The notes below the pieces were generated by a model. It saw nothing but the letters and a program-made list of their open reading frames with translations, was not told the DNA's origin and made no database searches. Shown here piece after piece: positions 45,429-55,183 of a stretch of DNA of 64,000 nt. The stretch's first letter is position 1, and each line of letters begins with the position of its first letter. The stretch is taken from the NCBI GenBank assembly GCA_028532985.1, contig JANCIK010000006.1:2046001-2110000 (forward strand), written 5' to 3'. This stretch comes from Stropharia rugosoannulata (lineage: Eukaryota > Basidiomycota > Agaricomycetes > Agaricales > Strophariaceae). Both the position numbers and the translations under genes were made by a program.

Positions 45429-46800
45429 TTAAGCCTTAGTTGAAATATTCACAGCATTTTTAAAAGCGCCAAGCAACGCAGACAACTGCATCTTCTCGTT
45501 CCCACCCGAAGCTAACCGGTACCTTGAAGAAACTTGAGAACAGAGAAAGGAAAAAGAATCAGATTAGACACTTACTCGGTAGTGGCTAAATGATCCAGAA
45601 GGTATATTCTAGCCTGGGGCTTGAGTTCCAAAGTATCGAGATACTCATAAGCACCGGTTATTAAATCTTGAAGTGCCAGGCCGCGCTCCATCTTCAGTTT
45701 GGTTATCACTGCTAGACCTTAGCAAATGAAGGAGACTACAGATCATACGACTTACTCAGGTACGATGTTGTGAATTCATCGGAGAGCATCGAATTGACGA
45801 TAGCCTCGATGTCAGAGGGATGTGGGCTTCCCGTGCAGTTGAAAATCTCAGTCTCGCCAATAGTTTCATAAGCAGCTTGACATGCTTGAAGTACGTTGAG
45901 CGCGCGCCTCATGTCACCTCGAGATATTTTGAGTAATGCTTTCTTCCCGTCAGCTGTCAGATTGACACTATATGATGTGGGTCATAAGCAAATATTTTAT
46001 CAATGTGATACTGACTTTTCAGACTCTGCAACAGTCAGCAGCCTTTTCTCTACCTGTCCGATGGGTAAGGGAGAGAATCTGAACCGAGTGCACCGACTTT
46101 GGATGGCCGGCGCAATCTTATTAACATAATTGCAAATGATGCAAAATCGAACGTTCTTAGTGTACTGTTCGATGATACGTCGAAGTGCGGCTTGGGCTTG
46201 TTGTGTCATCATATCGGCTTCGTCCAGTATAATAAGCTTGAAACCCTTGGAAAAGAGTGTCCTCGTTTCTGCAAACTGTTTAACTTGCTCCCGAACCACG
46301 TCAATACCGCGTTCATCCGACGCGTTTAACTATTACAACGCAATGAGTTATCGAAGATGTGCATACAGAGAATAAATGAACCTCCAAAATCTGTTTGCGG
46401 TAGTCGCCACCGTATATCCGCCGCGCTACAGCAAGAATGGTAGATGTCTTGCCAGTCCCTGGAGGACCATAAAACAGGAGATGCGGTAACCTGTTCTTCT
46501 CGATGAAGCGTTCGACTAAATTACCGTATTTAAGGAGAAATGTTGACTCAGGCGAAGAAGCTTACTTGTTGTGATTATATCCTTATGAGAAACAACATCA
46601 TTTAGATCTACAGGTCGGTATTTCTCTACCCTATGTTCACAAGTTGAGTAGTGCGTAGACTTTCATTGAATATAAATGCACCATGGCAGATTGTCGTTGT
46701 CCGCTGGGTGATCTGTATGAGGGGCTCTGCCTTTGCCTTTCATCATCGAGTTGATGTTGGGCGTCGCATCGAGCATTTGAGTACTTTCACTGCTGACCAT
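45429..46800 (-). CDS. RFC3: Replication factor C subunit 3 (small clamp-loader subunit; human RFC5)
   Basis: AAA+ subunit of the clamp loader that places PCNA on primed DNA. The N-terminus has a short extension (MVSSESTQMLDATPNINSMM), then NLPWVEKYRPVDLNDVVSHK. Walker A is GPPGTGKTS in FYGPPGTGKTSTILAVARRI, followed by LELNASDERGIDVVREQVKQ. The next exon carries FSKGFKLIILDEADMMTQQA with Walker B, then AALRRIIEQYTKN and the SRC motif in IQSRCTRFRF. The C-terminus is EYLDTLELKPQARIYLLDHL and a short tail. Several introns. ERGIDVVREQVKQFAETRTL is diagnostic of the Rfc3/RFC5 type. Divergent from the ubiquitin-ribosomal fusion gene across 329 bases. Confidence 0.93.
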
Positions 46801-47129
46801 GATTGACACGTATTGAGACGTCTAAAGTGTTTTAAAGTGACGACAAGAGCTGGGGACACTGCAAGTAAATAAATAAGAGGTTCGAGCTTCGCGTCAGCGC
46901 GCGTTGCTCAATTACGACGCTTGTTCCTGTTTACATATCATGTGCTCATGTAATTACGGACGGTGCTTTGTAATCCAAACTCTAATTTCCAGCCGCACGG
47001 GCCATACACAGATGACAAAGCCTACTGTATATAATCTGCAAGAAATTTCGGCCTTTGCCATCGTCAGGCTCTTGCTTTTGTCAAAGACTCCACCGTTGTA
47101 TCGTTGGACAGACCGAGGCATCCGCAGTC
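46801..47129. promoter_or_regulatory. Divergent promoter RFC3 / UBI3
   Basis: 329 bases between outward start codons. It contains the control regions of a cell-cycle gene and a very highly expressed ribosomal gene; no clear TATA box. Confidence 0.4.
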
Positions 47130-47822
47130 ATGCAGATTTTCGTCAAGACGTAAGTGCTCTGATTATTGGCAGATCCGCCTTGTCTAACATTATCTAGCCT
47201 CACGGGCAAAACTATCACCTTGGAGGTGGAGTCTTCGGACACCATCGACAATGTCAAGGCCAAAATTCAGGACAAGGAAGGGTATATACATCTTACTTTC
47301 TTGTGTCAGCGTTGTACTCACATATGCCTTAGCATTCCCCCTGACCAGCAACGCTTGATCTTCGCAGGCAAACAGCTCGAGGATGGCCGCACCCTTTCCG
47401 ACTACAACATCCAGAAGGAGTCCACCCTTCACTTGGTACTCCGTCTGCGTGGTGGTGCTAAGAAGAGGAAGAAGAAGACCTACAACGTACGTTTGCGTCA
47501 TTAAAAATCGATCTTCTGAATAATCGTTATACTAATGCTCTCTATTATAGACTCCCAAGAAGATCAAGCACAAGCGCAAGAAGGTTAAGATGGCCATTTT
47601 GAAGTACTACAAGGTCGATAACGATGGCAAGATCAAGCGTCTTCGTCGCGAGTGCCCTAGCGCCGAATGCGGTGCCGGAATCTTCGTATGTGCAATCATG
47701 ATTATACCACTGCCCGGTACTTACCCTCGTATCAGATGGCATTCCATAAGGATCGTCAGTACTGCGGCAAGTGCGGTCTGACTTACACCTTCCAGCCCGG
47801 CACCAAGCCCCCCGTCGTTTAA
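47130..47822 (+). CDS. UBI3: Ubiquitin - ribosomal protein eS31 fusion
   Basis: A precursor cleaved after Gly-Gly to free ubiquitin and 40S protein eS31 (RPS27A/RPS31). MQIFVKT is split by an intron from [40 protein letters not shown] and [12 protein letters not shown] complete a 76-residue ubiquitin. The tail begins [10 protein letters not shown], then [20 protein letters not shown] and [16 protein letters not shown], and the last exon [20 protein letters not shown] ends PGTKPPVV. Four cysteines (CPSAEC, CGKC) form the zinc ribbon. Four introns, all GT-AG. High expression is expected. Confidence 0.97.
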
Positions 47823-48231
47823 ACGGGGTTGACGTTGCATGATGCCTTTCTGTAGCCTTATCGTTACCCTGATGGTTTACCACTGTTGTACTGTACTTTG
47901 AAAGCAAGGCAATCATGTCACAAATTTCGACCTTAATAGGGTTGATTTCGCAGCCTTGATTCAGGGAGTAGTATACGTCAAGATATCGCGTGTATCATAA
48001 GATTCTGTAATGGAGGATATGCAGTCTACGTGGAAGTATATCTACTTAGGTTAAATTCAATAAATGATAAACGACGAATCCCTAAATTTAAACAATGATC
48101 TACGAGGTATAATTCTATCTATCTACAAGTCTCTATGTTGTTTTTTTATTTTATAAATGTCTTGTTGCTGTTCTACATATAAATCTAGTAAAATAAAGAG
48201 TGACAGCGTTTGGACGGCGTGTAAAAAAGAA
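47823..48231. other. Convergent 3' flanks, about 410 bases
   Basis: AT-rich untranslated ends of UBI3 and the F-box gene. I see no gene or repeat. Confidence 0.5.
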
Positions 48232-49792
48232 TTAATGCGCAAGGCTCTGCAAAACATCCGTGACTTTCTTCCATGTGAAGTCGTTGTCGTTGGGACTGTC
48301 TAAATTTTGGAGAGCAGGAAAAAGATTTTTGAGGTAATGTACCACGCTCTCAGGTGCTGTAGTGGTCAAGGAAGCAATTGTCAAACTGTACAAGGGGCTC
48401 GCGGACAATGTTGATAAGCCTTTGTTCAACGGCGGCAAAGCGACATCGCCAACAGTTAACGGCAAAATCAAATTTCTCAGCTGTAGTGACCGAGTCGCGA
48501 AAAGTTGAAGGCAGCTGGTTGTGAGCTGCGGTCGATGTAGAACGTCAAGGCCTTCAAACTGAGCAGTGAAGCCTAACTCGAAGTGTTGTAGCTGGGGCCA
48601 CCAGACAACAATCTTTTCAACGTCGCGATCCGTGATAGTAGGAGGTATCGTTATATCGCATGAAAAATGGCGAAGATTTTTGAGGAGACGTAAGGATTCC
48701 AGTGCGTCGAACTGCAAATCTGTGGATGTAGTAACCGCAGCACTGTTACTCGATGGCGGACCTGGCTGCGATGCTTCAGTGAGTTCGAAAAAGTGTTCTA
48801 TTGAGAGATGGTTGAGACTGTTCTGCGAATTATTCGCGATAGATGCGAAGCAGGAATTCCAGAAGGTGGTGCAAGGCGATGGGTCGTCTAACTCTATGTG
48901 AAGATGCTGGAGGGTATTGAGGGGAATTCGGTAAATAACATGTTCAATGAAGGCCGCCTGGGCCCGTATATGTAGCCTGTGTATATCATTGAGTAAGATA
49001 AACTCTTCTTTTATGTCGTAAAGGGTGCCAAAGTTTATATGTCCCGCATGAACTTCTAAGTCGGAAAGAGAAGGGAAATCCATAACGGCCTTCAATGTGA
49101 ATGGGAGCAGGGAGGTACCAAGCCTGAGTGATAAAGAGTGGACGGTGCTGAGACTTGCTATGATACGATTCAAACGCTCTGAGGCACGGCCACGTAAACT
49201 AATATGCCGAAGACCAAGATAGGAGTGAGAAACGCGTTCAAGATAGTTACAGAGGGTGGTATCATTTGAGCCTTTATCAAGTTTAAATCCGATATCGATG
49301 TCGAGACGAATTAGACTCGACGAGAAGAAAAGCGGCATCAATGTCGGAGAGGGCTTAGAGAAGGAAATATGGGCAGTGGAGAGAAAAGGCAGCGCAGGGT
49401 TTCCATAATCAAAACATGTCGTGAAGTCTGCATTTGAGTATACGTTCGCCTCCTGTCGGCTGCTGATATGCTTGACTCGGACGGCATAAAAATTGAATCT
49501 GGGTATTTCATGGGCAGTTAGGGCATCCGCTAAAACCTGTTTTGTGTTAGCAATTTGAACGTACTGGCAAAGACGGTAGAATACGTACAATTTTGTCGGC
49601 CGTTATAAAACGTTTTGGTAGAAGGAGGAGCAGGGGTTTGATTGTTGATAAATGACACCACAGTAAGTCTAACGCAGGGTCACTCCATGCTTTGCAGGAG
49701 CGCGCAACGACGGCCAAAGTCTTGACTTCGTCGCCACCACTGAATGAAAACACGAGACGGATAATCTCGTCAATCATTAGTGCAGGATGCAT
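48232..49792 (-). CDS. F-box protein with LRR-like region
   Basis: Probable SCF substrate adaptor. MHPALMIDEIIRLVFSFSGG then TLAVVARSCKAWSDPALDLL and WCHLSTIKPLLLLLP form the F-box and its typical agaric extension. A single GT-AG intron joins ITADKI to VLADALTAHEIPRFNFYAVR; the remaining exon is rich in regularly spaced leucines (LRLLKNLRHFSCDITIPPTI, WPQLQHFELGFTAQ). About 500 residues. The closest known members are expanded, fast-evolving F-box families of mushrooms; the target is unknown. Confidence 0.75.
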
Positions 49793-50645
49793 TTTCGAAT
49801 AATATTATATGCGGAAAGTTAGATAGTTGTAGATGGAGTAGGGACAACTAAGCAGAGTAGTTTTAGTTATGGCGGAAGCCAGGTGGGCAACAGTGGAGGT
49901 TGAGGGTTTTCGAGAATTAATATGGGTCTGTAAGAGAACAGAGAAGTTAGCTACGGACGTTCTACCACTTTATATGTATAAGGAATAGAGCAAACATAGG
50001 ATGTTTATCGGGAACCTGTTCCGCTACACTGAATGAACCAGTGGCCGTAAGAGCTAGAGATGTTGGTAATGACGCTTTTCAATTTCAAACGTGAAGCTTG
50101 TGGCGGAGGTCGCAAACAAATAAAAGCTAACGGATCAACTGCTGGTTTGCCATATTAGAAATCTCCGACAGCTCCGCATTCCGAACATATTCCAGTATAC
50201 CTTGCGCTACCTTGCGCCAGCCTTTCTTGGACTTGTCCGCCTCAACCACATCTATGCGATAAATTAAAATGCATACAGATCCTCCATTTTGTAAATTTGC
50301 TTCAGACGAAGGACAAACATTATCAGTGGTGATTATGGCAGATGAAGCAAGAGACATTGGAAGTAGCTGATACATCAAATTTCCTCATGCCGGAAGGACG
50401 CAGGGCAGTCTAGGACGGTGCTATAAATTTATTAGTACCTCCAACTCGAGGTTGATGGAATGCCTACGGGGTATAGTGTAGTCAACCTTTTTTGATTTGA
50501 GCAAGTTGAAGTTAAGAATGCTGCAGCGGAATCCATGAAGACAGCACACATCCAAACAAAATTTCACAACTTTTCAGAACACTGTGATACACCCTGCAAA
50601 ATAACCTATACTGACGATTAAATCGGCAAGCTCGTCGCTCAGTGA
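49793..50645. other. Intergenic, about 850 bases, with one doubtful open frame
   Basis: Upstream region of the F-box gene and downstream flank of PET117. A minus-strand open frame at 50127-50378, 83 codons ending SNMANQQLIR, has no domain, splice support or promoter that I can see; it could be a short gene or chance. Confidence 0.35.
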
Positions 50646-50952
50646 TTATGGTGCCATTGTCGGAGTCTTTTCAACATTTTGCGTACGTTCATACAGTTCG
50701 CGTTTTGTTTGTGATGCTATCAAGTCCATTTCTCTCTGTCGCGTTTTCTCGCGACGACGTTCATCGTCTTTCAGTACTCCTTTGTACATAGTCTAGTGTC
50801 ATCGTAAACATAAACATTTCTTCTAGAATAACAAATCAAACAGTAGGGCGCACGTCTCTTTCCTGATGTTGCTGAAAATGTACTGCGAATATGGTAAGCG
50901 CTGAGAACAAAACTGCGCCGAATAATGTTGCCTGTGCCCTTTTGCTTGACAT
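50646..50952 (-). CDS. PET117: Cytochrome c oxidase assembly protein PET117, 81 residues
   Basis: Mitochondrial inner-membrane factor that couples heme A synthase to complex IV assembly. Two exons (50952-50854, 50792-50646), 99 and 147 bases, joined by a 61-base GT-AG intron, encode 81 residues. The N-terminus MSSKRAQATLFGAVLFSALT with IFAVHFQQHQERD is a membrane anchor leading into HxxQxxER, the PET117 signature; exon 2 gives MYKGVLKDDERRREKTRQRE, again characteristic (GVLxDDERR). Missed by simple ORF methods because each exon is small. Divergent from the CID-domain gene across 259 bases. Confidence 0.85.
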
Positions 50953-51211
50953 TTTTTCAGCCTAGATGGCCAGAATGTTAACAGAGTGATTAAGCGTGGG
51001 TCAAGCGTGTGCGGGTGGCTTAAGGTGCACAGACCCAGAAATCAGGCATCATCACCTAACTCGGCCAACACGCACAAATACTCCTTGGCTCTCATCACAA
51101 CGGTAATTGTCCATCAAAGCCACAGACTTTCAAGAATCGACGACGCTTATTTCGACTTCAGCTATCCCTGCTGATTATACAAACCGGCGAGATCGACTGA
51201 CCTCTATTGCC
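50953..51211. promoter_or_regulatory. Divergent promoter PET117 / CID-domain gene
   Basis: 259 bases between outward start codons with no clear core element. Short plus-strand open frames here are not coding. Confidence 0.35.
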
Positions 51212-53719
51212 ATGTCAGTCTCAGACGTATGTATCATATCTAGTATGCATCATACGTCAAAGTCATGTATCCTTTCTTTCAGTTTGAAGGTATCCTTAAA
51301 GATGTGGTGAATGCAAAGCGACTTTCAGCCTCGAAAATGAACCAGCTAACAGACGTGGCAATGAAGAACATGGATGTATGTTTTACTTGTCTGGTCCCCT
51401 TTGTGCGTGGTGCTAATGCATCGTGTTCAGAATGACACGAAACTAGTGTCCACTCTTTACCGCACTCACAAATCACTTTCCAGCACCTCCGCCAAAATAT
51501 CGAGTCTATACGTCTTCGATGCTCTCTCGCGTGCCGCTAAAAGCCATGCCACTAAACACAACCTTTCAGGCGATGCGTTCACGAGTCCAGGAAATGCCGC
51601 TTCATTCCTTTTCAAGGTCGGGGGAGTCGTAGAAGGTCTGTTTCAAGACTTAATAGCTATAGGGACGCAAGAAGTCAAGGTTAGTGGATTCCACAATTTA
51701 CGCGATTCTTTCTTGGTTTGTTGGTTGTTCGCCGCTGCATTACCCAACAGACGAAATTTTCTACTGGATTGAAAAGGCTTTCTGTCAATCGAATGACGGA
51801 GTAATCCGTCTATGCTTTGCAAGCGTCTAGCCGATGTGACCCCCCTTGAACAAACATAAACCTACTCCAAACATAAACCTATTCCTAACTAAACCGATTT
51901 CATGATTTCAGGACAAAGCGAAGAAGATTCTTGACATATGGACGAAGGGAAACACTTTCCCTTCAACCATTCTTTCTCCGTTGGCGAACATTTTGAACGG
52001 AAATGAAAAAGGTGCATATCCCAGTTTCATGTATTCGCTAAGTACATTTTATTGGTGCAATTTAATACATTGCTTTCTTTTCTCTCTGATCAACGACAAC
52101 ATTAACTAAAATACCATTGGTTTGTCTTATATTAGCATTTGACGCTGCACTGCATATTGTGACAGTGGCCGAGTCACAATCGCCGCCCTCTGTCGATCCT
52201 CGAATTCCTCAGATTCATGCACTGCCTGTGGCTTCGCCTATTATACCATCCGTGCAGCCAGTTGACCAGCACGCATCTTTACTAGCTTTGTTGGCTCAAG
52301 CTGCTTCAAGCCAAAACGTACCCATGCAGTAAGTGCCACAAGGAGTCTGAAGTCTTGCAGAAAATGCTGACTATTCGACACAACCACTTCAGGCCGTCGA
52401 CAAATATAATTGCGTCTAGTTCCTCCGCGTTAGATGCTGTTCAACTGGCTGTGATACAACAGTTAGCTCATACGGCTGCTTCTGTACCATCTGTTCCGCA
52501 ATTCTTATCCGCTGGAGATCTTGTAAATGTGCAGAATTATCCATCGTCTTCTGGTATAAATGGTAGTTCTCACTCCCTTCCATCCATTCGAAATGAGCCT
52601 CGCAGAATGGTCAACGGCGAACAGAGTCATAATGGATATCGTAGTCCCGAGACCGAATCTCGTCTTGACTCTCATTTTGACGAACGAGACAATATGAGAG
52701 GAAGGTATAGAACAAACTTTCGCAATCGGGGACGAGGTGAAAGGGCTGGACGAAATTGGGGCCCTCGTGACCGTGACCAATATAGAACAAGCAGAGATCA
52801 GTCTCCCTCCCAGTCGCGAGCTGGTAGAGGGGGGCGAAGTCGTTCTAGGAGCCCCGGACCGTCAAGTAGATATAGTGCCAGGAGGGATTCGAGATATTCT
52901 AGTCCGCCTCGGAGACAAAGTGCGGCCTCTCCATCTACTAGACCCGGTAATGAGATTGGAAAGGACGAATTTGGCAGAGATATTCGCCCAGAATCACCAA
53001 ATGCCTCTCCTGCAGTCGTCGCTCGCTCTCCCTCCCCGATATCCAATACAATCCCCCCACAAGTCAGTAATGATCAATCCCAACCAAAGCCAACATCGAG
53101 TAATCATGATCCTAGCAATACTGCATCTATGTCCTCATCGTCTAACTCACTAAATGGTAGTGCATCACCTCAAAAAGAATCTGGCATACCTGTAACCGCT
53201 GGGGGACCGGAAATGGGCATGGAAAATTTTAATCCGACAACCTTTGATTTTACATCACCTGCCCAATGGGAGGCGCTTGGAAAGATGTGGGAAGTGACGA
53301 ATGGCTATTTACCGTCAACTGAAGAGCTCATGCAATTTGTAATGAGCGCTGCAACTGGCCAGGCGCAACCACACTTCGGTATTCCTGTACAAGACCAAGT
53401 ACAAGACCAATACTCGTATGGATATGAAAGAGGGTTTTCAAGAGGCAGGGGAAGGGGTAGGGGCGATTCATTCGGAGTACGCGGAAGTCCCTACGGAAAT
53501 AACCGACCCTTCCATCCGCATAGTGGTTCGCACAAAAGTGACGCAGTCGTACTGCAAGAAACGTCAAACGTGGAAGTAAGTTCAGGATTCCCAAATGTGG
53601 TTCAGACATGGAACAACAAAAACGAACCCGGAGAAAGCAACCCCAGTGCTGGAGGGCGAATGCAAAGAATTGGAGACAAGTGGGTGTTCGTTCGGAGCAC
53701 AGCAATGGACGTATCGTAG
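51212..53719 (+). CDS. CID-domain RNA-processing protein with RS/RG-rich tail
   Basis: Binds the RNA polymerase II C-terminal repeat domain and probably links transcription to RNA 3' processing or termination. A five-codon first exon (MSVSD) precedes FEGILKDVVNAKRLSASKMN. Then DTKLVSTLYRTHKSLSSTSA, LYVFDALSRAAKSHATKH and AKKILDIWTKGNTFPSTILS form a CTD-interacting domain (residues about 1-150), with its LYxxDAxSR and DIW landmarks. The large last exon is disordered: RSRSRSPGPSSRYSARRDSR, FGRDIRPESP and an RGRGRGRGDSFG motif. It ends MQRIGDKWVFVRS. No RRM was seen, which separates it from Nrd1/Seb1 as I know them. Convergent with the lipid phosphatase at 61 bases. Confidence 0.78.
53388..53411 (+). 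repeat. 12-base direct tandem duplication
   Basis: GTACAAGACCAA is repeated head to tail in the CID-domain gene, encoding the repeated VQDQ of PVQDQVQDQ. It is in frame and probably a recent slippage product. Confidence 0.7.
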
Positions 53720-53780
53720 GCCACCGCATTTTCCTTTACATCACAACTTTACTTTTATTATTTATCCGTTCTACGTAGTG

Positions 53781-55018
53781 TCAATGATTTATATCAGCTT
53801 CCAGATCAATTTCGTCGGCATATGTGTCTGAGTAAATTTCCTCTTTGTAGACAGAGCGTGGCTGTCCATATGTTGTTGGACGGAAACTACTCATTGAGAA
53901 GGGACTTGGCCAATAAATGAGGTAACACAACAAGGAACATATTACCCCGAGAATGCTACCAGCAACGACATCTTCGACATGATGACGCTAAGCAAAAATT
54001 ATCAAATATAAATCGTTCAGAGGGAGAGAGAGAAAGGCTCACGTAGTCTTGTAAACGAGATACTGCAACACGGGTCGCCCATAACAAAGGCAAAAGAGTG
54101 AGAAAAAAAGCCCCCATGCGAGTTGACTTAAAGGTTCGTGGACGTTTGGGCACGCTGAAGCACCAAGCTGATGTTTGGCCAGCTATCAGGAGAGATAGTA
54201 AGAACATTCCAGAAAATGCTGTGGAAGAATGCCCAGAAGGGAAAGACTTCCGACCACCAGAAACGATGGAAGCGGCACTGTTCAGAAAAAGAATTTGGGA
54301 GTTTGCAAACTATGATGTTTTACTTTTATGTAGAGTCTGCGCACCCTGTACACTTTTTGACGGCTGCATCCCATTCACATCTGGACAGAAAATCTGGCCT
54401 CAACCTCCCTGATCAAAGTCATGAGATATGTTAACAAGTCATGTTAAAGAACGGCGCACCAACACTGTGCTTCAGCACTTCGGTAATTAATTCAGCCAGT
54501 CCCCTAGCCGATACCGAAACGAGTCAGTTGGAAGTGTATAATCGATTATACAAAATTGAATGATGTTAGCCACCTTGTCGCAAATACAGCTATAGCCCCG
54601 TGGTGAACAATGAAGAACGACTGTTCAGCGATCCCAATCAAAGTTGAAGTTAAAAGTGGGCCAAAAAGAGCTATGACGTTATTCAAGAACGAAGAGACTC
54701 TGACCAGAGTACTTATGTACAACGCAACAATGCTATGGCTCACTTGAAACTTACTGGTCATCATGACGAGGATGGTCGATCGTAGCGTCTGTCAAGTCGG
54801 GTTCACGTTCAAAAACAGGGGAAACTTTAGTTGCTGCAGTTAAAAGCCATAGTAATGCGACAAAAAACCTGTTGAATTTCAAATTGATGTTAGTGCCTCG
54901 TAATTACATTTCGAATTAGCAGTTAACTACAATACCAGTCGGTAATATAAGCCCTATCAAACCAGTCAAAAGCGCCACGGCCAAAATAACGGTCAGTCGA
55001 GGCCCTCCACTGCAACAT
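53781..55018 (-). CDS. Lipid phosphate phosphatase (PAP2 family, DPP1/LPP1-like)
   Basis: Dephosphorylates phosphatidate, lysophosphatidate or diacylglycerol pyrophosphate at the vacuole or plasma membrane. MLQWRASTDRYFGRGAFDWF with DRAYITDW starts the protein; next exons give FFVALLWLLTAATKVSPVFE, HTLVRVSSFLNNVIALFGPL and EQSFFIVHHGAIAVFATR. Further exons give LAELITEVLKHSVG and RLRPDFLSRCEWDAAVKKC, so the first PAP2 motif KxxxGRxRPD is assembled across an intron. Then SIVSGGRKSFPSGHSSTAFS (PSGH) and SRLQDYRHHVEDVVAGSILG (SRxxxxxHxxxDV) complete the active site. Acidic tail. About six short introns, each needed to keep the motifs in frame. Confidence 0.87.
54535..54552. repeat. 18-base perfect palindrome in a lipid-phosphatase intron
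   Basis: TGTATAATCGATTATACA equals its own reverse complement. It lies inside an intron of the minus-strand phosphatase gene, near the middle. Confidence 0.75.
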
Positions 55019-55183
55019 ACCAGTCAAGATTGAGTACAGTCGGAGGTAGGTCGGAGGAAGAGAGGTGGTGACGTGACATAGTTGATCACACTTACTTGCG
55101 CGTGACGGTTCGCGTTTTGACTTTAAATGACAGCTCCAATTTCTCACAATTGCCCTTAATTTTCTCTCTTTTGATACCGCTGC
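55019..55183. promoter_or_regulatory. Divergent promoter lipid phosphatase / DNMT-SNF2
   Basis: Only 165 bases separate the two start codons, so the two genes almost certainly share promoter elements. Confidence 0.4.

Noticed and set aside
50127..50378. 83-codon minus-strand open frame as a firm gene
   Set aside because: No domain, splice signal or promoter; kept only as a note in the intergenic entry.
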